NCBI GenBank assembly: GCA_030512295.1
Contig: JAULSR010000008.1
Coordinates: 434,001-498,000 of the forward strand
Source of the DNA: Bombardia bombarda
Taxonomy: Eukaryota > Ascomycota > Sordariomycetes > Sordariales > Lasiosphaeriaceae
Direction of reading: 5' to 3'
DNA: 64,000 bases
Part shown: piece after piece, positions 33,566-44,164 of the stretch
Layout: each line of letters starts with the position of its first letter
How positions within the stretch are numbered: the stretch's first letter is position 1
The notes under the pieces: model-generated
Seen by the model: the letters and a program-made list of their open reading frames with translations, nothing else
What the model was told of the DNA's origin: nothing
Database searches by the model: none
Position numbers and translations under genes: made by a program

Positions 33566-36463
33566 CTACGAAACATGCACAAAGGCCCTCTTCTTCACCG
33601 CCTTGCTCTCGTCCTCCTCGTCCCACTTCTCATCCACAAACCCCTTGACGCTCTTCTCCTTGAGCTGCATGCCCACCACCCTGAGCGCGGCGATGTTGTA
33701 CCCCATCTCGTCCTTCTGGCGCTTGAGCGCCCTCCGCAGGTTCATCCTGATGCCGTCCAGCATGGCGCGCATCGTCTTGCTCGACACGATCTGCTTGTGG
33801 TGCGTCTTGAGCATGAAGAAGAGGATGCGGCACGTGAGCGGTATGTTCATGGACCGCATGGTGAAGATATCGAGGAAGGTGAAGAGCATCGGGACCGACG
33901 CGAAGGGGAGGACAAGGAGCGCGTCGTGCAGCGCCGACGCCTTGATCTTCTGGAGCACGCCCATGACGTATGCCTCGGCGCTGATGTTGCCGAGCGCCAT
34001 GAAGATGGTGTGCCGCTGCGGCGGCGCCATGTTGGGGTTGTTCAGCTTGGCCTCCTCCCAGTCCCTGACCACGTTGAGGTCGGCCATGCCGAGCTCGAGC
34101 GCCTCGGCTATCCTCTCTCCTGCCATCAGGGTGTCGACCGTCTGCTTGCTCGCCGCCCCGACCTCCCTGTTCTCGTCCTCGCCGTCGGGGTCCTGCTCCA
34201 GCGATGTGGTGAGCGTGCTCTCGTAGAGCTCCTCAATCTCCTTTTCCCTCTCTTCTTCCAAAAAGATCTGCTCGTCCGTCTCCTCCCATACCCGGATGCT
34301 CTTGTCGTGACTTGCGCTGATGAGGAAGTTGCCGACACGGCTGACCGCGAGCGCCCAAATCTCACCGTGATGGCCATCGATTCTCTGGATTTGCTCGAAC
34401 TTGTCGCCGTCCCAGTACTTGATTACCCGGTCCTTGCCGGCGCTGAAGAAGTGATGCCCGTTCCCTTCAGAATTGTGGGGGACAAACAGAACTTGCAGAA
34501 TACTGTCTTGGTGTCCAAAGAGCGCTTTGTGGCAGTCACCAAAGTCGAGGCCCCATATTCTGATGTTCTTATCTGCAGAACTCGTGACGATCAATTTGCT
34601 ATCGTATGAGATATCCATGCTGAGAACGGGAAGCTTGTGGCCATAAAGGTTGAGGTAGAGTTTCAAAGAGTCTACAAAGAAAACCTTGACGGTGCTGTCG
34701 AGAAGTGCGACGGCGAGCAGCTTCGAGTCGGGGGAGAAGCGCAAGCTAAGAATGTCATCAGACACCTTGAGAATTCTGGACTGGACCAGCTTCAGCTTGG
34801 GAGTTGTTCTGGTGGTGCCCAGTACTTGCTCCTGTACGATTTTGAAGTCCCAGAACTTGGCCGTCTTATCAGCGCCGCCTGACACGACAGACCTGCCATC
34901 GGGGTGGACCTGTAGAGACCAAATAGCGCTGCTATCGTGAGCATTGACGCTCTCTAGTAATGCTGCCGATGCAACATCGAACAGTTGGAGCTCTCCCTCT
35001 TTGGTGCCCACAATTACTACTTTGTCACCGGGCAGGAAAGCGCAGCAAAGAGCGTAGCCACACTCAAACGTCCGGATGCAGGTTTGAGTCCGGATATTCC
35101 AGATCTTGAGGGAGCCGTTTGCCGCAGAAACAAGCATCTTGTCGTCGGAACTGATGGAAAGCGCACGGATATCTGTGCGATGTCCTGGAAGTTCGACAGC
35201 CAGAGCCCTGTTGTAGTCGGCCACGTCGTTTTTGGACTTTAGCTTATCCTTGCCAACAACCGTATAGAGCTCGAGCAGGTTGTTTGTTGTTCCGACGAGC
35301 AATTGGAGGTCCTTGGTGGCTTTGCTCGTAGCCCAGTCGACGGATCGAACCTTGCCGGCTGTTCTGACAATGACGTGCTGCGCAAACACGTCCGAAATGT
35401 CGGGCTTCGCATCGTCGTCGGCCTTTTCTTCCGCATCGTCCATATCAGCGTCACCATCTGCTTTCTTCCCCCTGGTGGCGGCCAGCTTCTCCCTCCTCCT
35501 CCTCCGCTTTCTGGCCAGGGCCTTCTTGACCTCGGATTCGCTCCGTATCCTCCAAATCTCCACATTCTTTTCGAGTCCGTGTACGGCGAAATAGTCGCGA
35601 CGCGGGTGGAAGATAATCTCGATAGCTCTTTCTTTGCTCTGCCGATGCAGAGTTCCCCTTTCTTGCAGGAAATTGACCGCCTGGGAGAGATCGACGCGTT
35701 GTGCCGAGGAGGCGAGCGACGCGACATCCAGAGCCCAAACCCTCATCTCGCCGTCATTTCCAGCTGTGATACAACCGCTGAGGTCGGGAGAAACACCGAG
35801 AGCCCAGCACTCGCCATTGCTCTGCGCGACGTGCGTCTCGATGCAGTGACGCGACGTCAGATCCCAGAGCTTGATCAGCGCGTCCTTTGCTGTTGTCAGA
35901 AGGAAGCCATCTGCCGCGTCGGTATCCACTACCATAACAGCCTGCTCCTCATCCGCCTCTTGTATTTGGGCCTCAGGCTCGACGAAGCGCAGCCCAGTGA
36001 TCTGGTCCTTGTGTCCCCGCAGCTTGTACTGGCCCACCTCAGCGACCAGGTCCCAGACGATGACATCTGTGTCTTTTGCGCCACTGGCCAGGCGCACGCC
36101 CGCCTTGTCGAAGGCCAGTATCGTGATTGCGGACTTGTGGCCATTGAAGCTCACCACGGCGGTGGCGATCTTGCTGTCCCACACTCGGATGCTGCCATCT
36201 TCGTAGCCGACGGCGAACAGGTCGGGGTCGGTCTTGCTCTGTGCGATGGCGGTGACTTGGGCCCTGCAGTTAGGATCCTTCCAACGGCTCAGGAGCTCGC
36301 CCTTCTTGATGTCCCAGGTGAGGACTTCCTCATTAGCGGCAACGATTGCCTGGCCGGCACCGCTGCTGGACTTGGGGCTCGCAGACCAGACGAGATTCGA
36401 GGTGGCGGTTGCGACGAGGCCGAAGGACTTGGAAGGCTCGTACTTCAAGTAGGATTTGACCAT
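33566..36463 (-). CDS. UTP12: U3 snoRNP WD40 protein Utp12/Dip2
   Basis: This is a single exon of 965 aa starting at the ATG at 36463 (MVKSYLKYEPSKSFG, a start seen in this family). Two WD40 propellers fill residues about 15-680, shown by repeated GH...WD and S(A)DK(S/N)IR(I/V)W motifs such as SSADKNIRIWG and SASHDKSIRVWE. A lysine/arginine-rich nuclear localisation stretch followed by an acidic patch interrupts them near 315-350. The C-terminal Utp12 domain (about 800-930) contains the helical MGVLQKIKAS...LPFASVP...LTCRILFFMLKTH region. The protein belongs to the UTP-B subcomplex of the small-subunit processome and acts in 18S rRNA maturation in the nucleolus. Length agrees with yeast Dip2 (943 aa). 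It is divergent to ARPC2. Confidence 0.96.
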   Translation of the reverse strand: MVKSYLKYEPSKSFGLVATATSNLVWSASPKSSSGAGQAIVAANEEVLTWDIKKGELLSRWKDPNCRAQVTAIAQSKTDPDLFAVGYEDGSIRVWDSKIATAVVSFNGHKSAITILAFDKAGVRLASGAKDTDVIVWDLVAEVGQYKLRGHKDQITGLRFVEPEAQIQEADEEQAVMVVDTDAADGFLLTTAKDALIKLWDLTSRHCIETHVAQSNGECWALGVSPDLSGCITAGNDGEMRVWALDVASLASSAQRVDLSQAVNFLQERGTLHRQSKERAIEIIFHPRRDYFAVHGLEKNVEIWRIRSESEVKKALARKRRRRREKLAATRGKKADGDADMDDAEEKADDDAKPDISDVFAQHVIVRTAGKVRSVDWATSKATKDLQLLVGTTNNLLELYTVVGKDKLKSKNDVADYNRALAVELPGHRTDIRALSISSDDKMLVSAANGSLKIWNIRTQTCIRTFECGYALCCAFLPGDKVVIVGTKEGELQLFDVASAALLESVNAHDSSAIWSLQVHPDGRSVVSGGADKTAKFWDFKIVQEQVLGTTRTTPKLKLVQSRILKVSDDILSLRFSPDSKLLAVALLDSTVKVFFVDSLKLYLNLYGHKLPVLSMDISYDSKLIVTSSADKNIRIWGLDFGDCHKALFGHQDSILQVLFVPHNSEGNGHHFFSAGKDRVIKYWDGDKFEQIQRIDGHHGEIWALAVSRVGNFLISASHDKSIRVWEETDEQIFLEEEREKEIEELYESTLTTSLEQDPDGEDENREVGAASKQTVDTLMAGERIAEALELGMADLNVVRDWEEAKLNNPNMAPPQRHTIFMALGNISAEAYVMGVLQKIKASALHDALLVLPFASVPMLFTFLDIFTMRSMNIPLTCRILFFMLKTHHKQIVSSKTMRAMLDGIRMNLRRALKRQKDEMGYNIAALRVVGMQLKEKSVKGFVDEKWDEEDESKAVKKRAFVHVS

Positions 36464-36965
36464 GGTTGCGACAGAATATTGCTTCGCGCGCAGGATTCGG
36501 CAGACTTCTCAGCGAAAGCTAGCAGCAGGCGGCGGCGGGATGTGCATCCCCAGAACTTTTTTTTTTGGTCGCGATAACGATAAGGAGTCCCCTAGTAAAG
36601 CTGAGGTACGTCCAGACTTATCACACTAAGACGGGGGGGTTGTGTCAGCCACTAGCTTTTCTGTGGCTGCGATCAACACGCTGCTGCGGCGGGGACAGGG
36701 CCAACTGCCACTGGGGGGGTAACGAACGGGAAATGCGGGGCATGGACTTCAGAGCGGAGCAAAATGCCAAGCCCAGCGTCTTGCCCTCCCTGAGCCTCCA
36801 CCAAGTGTCTGCAGCCCATCCCCGTCGGACCGCCCCTACTACTATCTATCTGCTGGTTGCTAGCAACGTCAGCCTCCCCCTTCCCATAGCTGCTGTCGCA
36901 GCCCCACCACAACTCCAACAACCGGGACCTTCAACGGCGCAATCGACGCAACCATCGCAGACAAC
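36464..36965. promoter_or_regulatory. Shared divergent promoter of UTP12 and ARPC2
   Basis: These 502 bp separate the two start codons. The stretch before the ARPC2 ATG is C-rich with CAACAACC-type sequence typical of fungal leaders. A T8 run lies near 36559. No specific factor site is claimed. Confidence 0.55.
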
Positions 36966-38299
36966 ATGTTGCTGCTCGACTACCAGAACGTGCTGATAGA
37001 GGCGGTGCTCACAGAGCGCTTCTCCGGGTAGGTGGTGTTGTTGTTTCCTTTGGGGAGGGTTGGTCTCTACTCCACACCAGCAGCGCCCGAGCAAGCAAGC
37101 AAGCAAGCAGCAACAAGCTGTAGCACAACATCCGCTGACTATTGCGCCCTCCCGCTTCCCCAAAACAGAGCCCCCCCAGTGTCTATCGACCAGACCGTAT
37201 CCGACTTCGACGGCGTCACCTTCCACATCTCGACCCCCGAGACCAAGTCCAAGATCGTTGTGTCGATCCAGATCCGCTGCTACGAGGACCTGGTCCGCTA
37301 CGGCGCCGAGCAGGTGCTCAACCGCGAATATGGCTCCCTCGTCATCGCCCCCGAGGCAGGCTACGATTTCTCCATCCAGGTAGATTTGGAAAACCTGCCG
37401 GCCGACAAGGGTCTGTAACCTCTCCGTCTTCCTCCTCTTGCGCAATTGGCTTGGCTGACAACCACCACTCCCAGAGGCACGCGACGAGCTCGTCCGCAAC
37501 ATCTCCCTCATGAAGCGCAACGCCATGGCCGCCCCCTTCGAGCAGGCCTACCAGGAGCACTACCACCTCAAGGAGGAGGCCTCAAAGTTTACGTCCGAGG
37601 AGGCGCCCCAGGGCGTGCGCGAGGGCGGCGAGGTTAAGGCCATCCACTACCGCGAGGAGGAGGCCATCTACGTGAAGGCCAGCCACGACCGCGTCACCGT
37701 CATCTTCAGCACCATCTTTAGGGAGGAGACAGACAGGGTGTTTGGCAAGGTCTTTATCCAGGAGTTTGTCGACGCCCGCCGGAGAGCCATCCAGAACGCG
37801 CCCCAGGTCCTCTTCCGCAACGACCCCCCCTTGGAGCTCCAAGGCGTCCCCGGGGTCAAGAATACCGGCACCGGGGAGGTCGGATACGTGACTTTTGGTA
37901 TGTTTAATGTCATGTCATTTCGTGTGGTTGTGATTTTCTAGAAGCCAAACCAATGTGCTATGCCGGTCTCGGGTGTATATATTTGCTAATATGCTATGCG
38001 CAAATCGTAGTCCTCTTTCCTCGTCACCTCACTCCTCAGCGGATGCCCGACGTCATCTCGCATATTCAAACCTTCCGCGACTACTTCCACTATCACATCA
38101 AGGCTTCCAAGGCGTATATTCACACTCGTATGAGGAGCCGGACAAAGGACTTTTTGCAAAGTAAGCCAACCCCTTTCCCCCCAGCCATGTGTGGGCCAGC
38201 CTTACTGACGGTGTTGTAGTTCTCCGGAGAGCCAGGCCAGACAGCGAAGAAAAGGAGCGCAAGACAGCCAGCGGAAGGACCTACAAGGCCGGAAGCTGA
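36966..38299 (+). CDS. ARPC2: Arp2/3 complex subunit 2 (p34-Arc/Arc35)
   Basis: There are five exons (36966-37027, 37169-37410, 37475-37897, 38011-38160, 38220-38299) encoding 318 aa. The start is MLLLDYQNVLIEAVLTERF. Splicing joins exons into a continuous family sequence: GAPPVSIDQ, PADKEARDEL, GYVTFVLFPRHL and DFLQILRRARP. The protein is two alpha/beta ARPC2 modules, ending in a basic helix (RRARPDSEEKERK) that contacts the mother actin filament. ARPC2 with ARPC4 forms the core of the Arp2/3 complex, which nucleates branched actin for endocytic patches and hyphal growth. Introns are 59-141 nt with GTAGGT, GTCTGT, GTATGT and GTAAGC donors. All key parts are present. Confidence 0.96.
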
Positions 38300-39593
38300 G
38301 GACGTTTCCGTGGCATTATGTGCGCAGCGACAGTTTGATTTGTGGGATCCTATGGCGGCGCCAATGTTTATAGGTTTTAGACCGAAAAGATGATAGCCAA
38401 TGAATGCAAGTTTGCACTATATACATACCCTTATTGAGATATAACCCCGGTCTTTTGCGTTTTCACAATGCACAATTCGACTGCTGAGCAAGAATATAGA
38501 TCAGTTTCTAAACCGGGGCCCCTCGGAAGATCTGCAGTGGTGAGCCCGGAGAGCAATCGCTCAAGTACTAATAATGCATTTGGATGCAAGCATCTCAGTT
38601 ACCTTGCCTTGGTGTTGTAACGTAACTCATCCTACTGGGAGGGCATGCTCATGACGAATACATCGCTGAAAACCTTAAGGTAGTAACAGCCACACTCAGC
38701 ATCCAGCAGCAACAATTTTTTATCAGAAAACCGAGGGATGTTTAACCAAGCACAGACTTGCAGACTTTGCAGTGTGGTCAAGCAAGCAAACAGTTTGAAA
38801 CAGGCATGCGGACGGAAATTGCATTGTGTCATTGTGACCATACCTGCTTCCCGCCCATGCAGTCTCCTTTTGTCTCTGCCGGGACAGTTGAAACCAACGA
38901 CATGTGGTATGTAGGTACATACGGTACCTAGGGACCCAGCTAGGTATGTCCACCAACGCGATAACACGTCCGAACATACGCCCCCTTTCCACCCCCACCA
39001 CCACCATCGCCCCCATTTCTCCCCTACTGAACGCTATCTTACCCCCCCATCGTTCCCCGACCCAATAGACAGACAGATAGACGGACAGGTAATCTGCTGT
39101 TGCAAACAGCACGCACCAAATGTACCTAACACCCAAACGCTACGCTTCCAATGCGCAACCAGCATCGAAAAGAATCAAGAAAGGGAAGAATATACAAAGT
39201 AAATAAAAAAAATTAAGAAAAGAAAAGAAAAAAAACGTTTCAAGATATAAAAGAAGAATAAACCAGAAAAAGACAACGCGTTTCGCTGTCATCAGCAACT
39301 TCTTTCTCATACATCTCCTCCCAACGAATTTCGTCTGTTTTTCCTGAACCCTACTCATCCGCCAATCCGCCAACCAGTGTGCGGTTCATCCACACTATTT
39401 CCTTCTGCCAAACCCTCGCCCTAACAAAAGAAAAGAACCCCAAGAAATCCGTACATAAAGGGTACGTGTGTATATCAGTATGTAAACTTAAACGAAGAGA
39501 ATAGCCATCGGCATAAAACCCATCCGCACATCATCTAGTTCATCTTGTGACGTATCGTTGTTGTTTATGCTACCCTGCATGCCCCGCCCCCTG
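38300..39593. other. Intergenic, 1.3 kb, convergent 3' flanks
   Basis: It lies between the stop codons of the convergent ARPC2 and Zn-finger genes and probably contains both 3' untranslated regions. An A/AAAG-rich segment lies at 39190-39240, and GGTACCTAGGG with a nearby CTAGGTA at 38924-38947 resembles the palindromic motif found elsewhere. No gene is seen. Confidence 0.55.
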
Positions 39594-42500
39594 TTAATCT
39601 ATATCCATACTATCCGGCGGTACGGGCGAACCAAGGGTGACCTCGGGGCTGCGGCGAATCCGTAAAATTTCCTCAACATCCTCATATCGAAATGATCTCA
39701 CATTAATACTTCTGTGCTCCTCTGGCTCCTCAATATCCATCGGCTCATCTCGAGGCTTGGTTGCAACTTGGATCTCAAGTGCCGGCTCGGGAGAAAGTTC
39801 GGCGGCCTGAGAAGGTTTCTGAACATGAGCCGAAGCAGCAGCTGTAGCAGCAGAAGCAGTAGGAAGAAGAGGATGAGGAGGAGCAGGGGCAGACGTTGTG
39901 CATTCGTCTGCCTTTGCTCGATGTTGTTCTCCATCTGCCTCTTGCTGAGTCTGCGAAGGTTCCTTTTCGAAATGGGCTTCGACTTGTTCAGAATGCTGCT
40001 CATCATAAATGCTAGTCTCGCGTTGAATGTTATTTTGCTCCATGTCGACATCCTGATCTTCTGTATGTGGTTGTGGTGTTTCCAGGAGCTGCTGAACCCG
40101 GAATTCGACTTGGGTTTCTTTTCCTTTATCTGTGCTGGCGGTTGTCGGAGTCTTCGTCATCGAGTCCTTCCTTGTGGTTGCGCTCGTGCTGCCGCTAGTA
40201 CTACCTGCTGTCTTAGGTGTCGATGGCACAATAACATTGAGAACACAATCATCCAGATGCTCGTAAAACTCCTGTGCTGTGGCAAACTGGCCCTGGCAGA
40301 TGCTGCACTTGGCCCCAACACCTCCCGTCCGGCCCGTACTGGTGGTCAGTATCAACTTCCTACTGTTCGGAGGCGTCTGTTCCACATTATGCACTGCCGT
40401 TAAATGGCGTTTGAACACATCGGCGCGGTTGAACGCCTTCTCGTATGCAGTCCCGGCACCGGGGCAGAATGGGCACACCATGGTACCCTTGTAATGAGTC
40501 AGCGCGTGCCGGTTTTTGTCGTATTTCCGTGCAAAGCCTTTGATATGATACTCGCAAGTCTCGATGGGGCACTTCTCAGGTCGCTCCTCCATATGTGTCA
40601 GCATGTGGGCGGCGAGATCTTTAAAGACGCGACCACAATCTGCATAAGGACAACGACTGCGCATGGCCGGGGATGAAGAAGAATTTGGCTGGCCTGGCTC
40701 CTCAATCTTGGGAACTTGAGTTGGTGTGAGAAAGGCAGCTTGCGCGCTCTGGATGATGAGCGGCGGAGGGCCAGCCGGACCAACCCTGTCAAGAGGTGCT
40801 AGCAGTGGCGGTCCTTGTAGCTGAAGTTGAGGTTGCGGTTGCGGTGGCGGCGGAGGCGGTGGTGGAGGAGGAGGAGGAGGAGGAGGAGGAGGAGGCGGCG
40901 GAGGAGGAGGAGGCGGCGGCGGAGGTGCGGGCGCGAGACGCGGTGCTTCCAACACAGGCGAGCGTCGACGAAGCGGCGAGATGAATTCTTGCACAGATTT
41001 ATACTCGGAAGGCTCATCTTCACCACTTGACGCGTCATCCTGGTCTTGTACATCGACCGACTGACGGACCTCGCGCATCCAATCCTTGAGAATAGTCATA
41101 GGTGGCCAGTCCCCACTGGCTTTACCGCCGCGATGGGGGTTAAAATGGGCCCTCCTGAGATGAGCTGCTGCGTTGTAGTAGGCCCCATAGCGCTTCTTCA
41201 TGACGCAAGCCTTGCATTTCAACAGAGGTATCACGGGCTGTGGCGAGCTTGGAGGATGTTCCGGCTCAGTACAGACCCATCTCTTGACTAACGCAGCATG
41301 CTTCGCATCGTTATGCCTCCGCAGCTCATGTTCACCTCGAAATCCCTCCGGATACTCGTTGCATTTCTGACAATACACCCTTCGTAGCGGTGGTCTCTGG
41401 TAAGATGACCTGATTCTCGATGCAGGAATGGGCGACGTCAGCCCACGGCCGTCGTGCCTCGCAAAAGGGGGGCTTTCTGCAACGGTATGTCGCCTTCCTT
41501 GGTCCATAGACTGAGGCGAGGTCAAAAGTCGATCTGTCTCTCCTTTAAAGACATAGGGTTCTCTCTCTGACTGGCCGGCGGCAGCGGCCCAAGAACTGAT
41601 GAGCGGTCTCATGTCGGGGAGTGGTTTACGCGCTTCCTCTCCGGGCTTGGCAATCGGAGGGAGGACAAAAGAACCAGACCTCATGGGTGACCTCTGTTTA
41701 ATGAAACCGAAGCAATAATTTCCCGTATCCATCTCTCCACTTCCGAGGAGCATAAGAAAGTCCTTGGTCGTCTGCATACCACGCTCAGACCATGTATTTC
41801 TTCCCAAAGACCTCCCGACAGAAACAAGCAGTTCACGATCCTCCTCGCTCATCTCAGTGTCTGATCCGTCCAAAAGCATCGGTACGGACCACGAAAATAG
41901 GCTGACGAGCGCCTTGTAGACAGCATGCATAGTCGTGATATTTTGCTGTAATGGCGAGTTCAGGCGCGACTGTGCAGCTCTGTCAACCAAGAGAGTCCTC
42001 ACCATACTAAAGATGCAGAGGGAAAAGAAGATAGACAACCAGCTTTTTGGTTCAACTGGCCCAGATCTCATGGTATGAGTTTCGAACGACTGCAGAAGCT
42101 GGGTCATACAGTTGTAAAGAAGGCGGGAGCGTCCATGCGAGTCGATATCATCAACCACCAAATGTGGGCTTGGGTTATTCGATTCGCAGTGTATCACTGG
42201 ATCCGGCTGTTGCAGATCGTAGAAGAGTGTTTCTCGAAGTAAAAGTTTTGCGCGGTAAAGGACGGGATATGCAACAGCTTCCGACTCTCTGTTCCCCGAC
42301 AGTGCACCACTCAGTCGGAGGAGATGCCAAAAGCTGTGCATGGTCTCCGCAATGTTCCAGCTCGATGCAAGAACGTTGAGAACCGGTGGGGATCTCTCGT
42401 TGGGGTCCTTAGAAAAGGACGCAAGCGTCGGATTAGCGGGAGGGAGGCTAGCGAGGTCTTCGGTCCACCAGAAGCCATCATCAAAGTCAAGATGTGTCTT

Positions 42501-44164
42501 AACCATCTCCATAATATCTGGGGAAATGGCATAGGTCCTTTCAAGGTACTCGTTCATATTGCGACGCACCGCCATGGGGGATGTCATGGGGGTCTGTGTC
42601 TGTCTGTGGAAAAGGGTGGCTAAGTGGCAGTTAGTAAAAGTTAGACCCTTCACCGACGGTACAAGATAACGCACCTGGTATCATAATGTCCACAAAGTTA
42701 GTCAGGGGGCCCCGATAACACCCGAGAGCCTTCCAAAAATCATTCTCTGGGGAAGTAGTCATATCGGGGCAAAATGTACAAGGGTCATTCGAGTCGCACT
42801 GAACACATGGGATGTCAGCAAAGAACACCATGGAGTCATAAAGCATATACTGACCCCCTTTTTCAATAACTTGCACCGCAAACATGGACCAACATCTCTT
42901 AGAAGTTTAAGCTCCTCTATAGACTCGAGACGAGACTGTCCTACGCGGCTACGCTTCAGGGGTGGAAGTAGGGGATCAACCTCGGAGTCAATCGAGCCTC
43001 GCGGCCCGCCCGGAAACTCAGACACAAACGAGTAACTCCTCAACGAATCTCGGTGATCCTTTGCCTGGCTTCCTGTAGCTAGCGGAGCCAACTGGAAGTT
43101 GGAACTCGGCCTGGGGAGGTAGAGCGGCGATGCTTGCTTGTTGTAGTCGACGCTGTAGCTCCTGTTTGGTTGGTCCGGGAAAATTAACGGTGGTGTGCCG
43201 CTGATAGACAGCCCCGAGTCTCTCTTGTGCAGAGTAACATGCTCCTTCGCGTGCTGCTCACGGTCGTCCTGGTGAGCATAGCCGTATATGTAGTGCATAC
43301 AGCGCTCATCCCAGCACTTGTAAGAGTGATGGTTGCGGAAGCCCAGAGGAAGGCTCTCCTTCAGCCTAAGACCCCGATAGACGGGGTCATAATGGGATAC
43401 ATTCTTGTCCAGCCAGGCAGCATAACCTTCTGGGGCCAGGTCCCGATAATAGAATTGCTTGAGGGCGTCGAGGAACCTGGGGTCTTGGATATCCACGCCT
43501 AATTGGCAGCAGGCGGATTAAAAAGCCAGTCGATGAATAGAGGTGAGTACGGGACGGTGCACATACCTTGGTCAAGACATGCGGTCTCAAGGCACTCACA
43601 CTGGTACTGCAAGGCTCTGGCCTCCTCGATATCGGACAAGAGGGGAATCTTGTCAGACAGCTCTACTCACTGGGCATCAGACTGAGTCACGCAATAACAA
43701 GCAGGCAGGTAAACCCCGGGTAGCTGGCTGGTGGAACAAGAAAAACATGGAGAGACAAAGAAAGCAGGGGGGTGCTCACGATTGTCGTCGGCATAGGCGC
43801 GCAAGACACGGAGTTTGTGGCGCAACATGTCAAGCTCCACCCTGATATTAGGCCCATATTTTTGGGGGAGGAGGGCGGCCAACTTGGCCTGGATCTCGGC
43901 CTGCTGTTCTAGTAAACTTTTGATGGTGGGCTCTAAGGATGGATCATACGACGCAGGATGCTGCTGCGACTGCGAATGCGACCGCGACTGCGGTACAGGA
44001 TTCGGAGCGGAAAGAGGACGAGCGGGAGGCGCTAGGCCCGGTGGCGGCGGCGCGGCTAGAGGGTCGCGTTCCGGACGGGAAAGCGCCTGGGGCGGCAGTG
44101 GCTGGTGTTGTTGCTGTTGCTGCGGCGCCGGCGCCGGCGCCGGGGCGGTATTTTCGGCTGCCAT
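39594..44164 (-). CDS. Large putative transcription regulator: Zn2Cys6-like cluster plus C2H2 fingers
   Basis: There are five exons, complement(39594-42619, 42675-42798, 42855-43498, 43567-43662, 43780-44164), encoding 1424 aa. The start is the ATG at 44164 (MAAENTAPAP); farther upstream the frame has no ATG. Residues 1-60 are Ala/Pro/Gln-rich, then comes a helix resembling a short coiled coil (about 78-120). Splicing of exons 3 and 4 creates a cysteine cluster: Cys366, 369, 376, 382, 385, spaced x2-x6-x5-x2, the first five positions of a Zn2Cys6 pattern. The sixth Cys (402) is 16 residues on instead of 6-8. C2H2-like fingers lie near 828-930 and 1065-1250. An almost pure polyproline run covers about 980-1013. 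The intron before exon 5 has a perfect TACTAAC branch site. A nuclear regulatory role is inferred; the target is unknown. Confidence 0.85.
40825..40930 (-). repeat. GGA/GGC triplet run coding polyproline
   Basis: On the + strand GGC, GGT and GGA triplets run over about 100 bp inside the Zn-finger gene. Read on the - strand they encode about 33 consecutive prolines followed by a PQPQPQLQLQ stretch. Such a long run is prone to length change. Confidence 0.9.

Noticed and set aside
33575..36577. Long + strand frames of 344 and 424 codons
   Set aside because: They are antisense shadows of UTP12, whose WD40 repeats are clear on the other strand.
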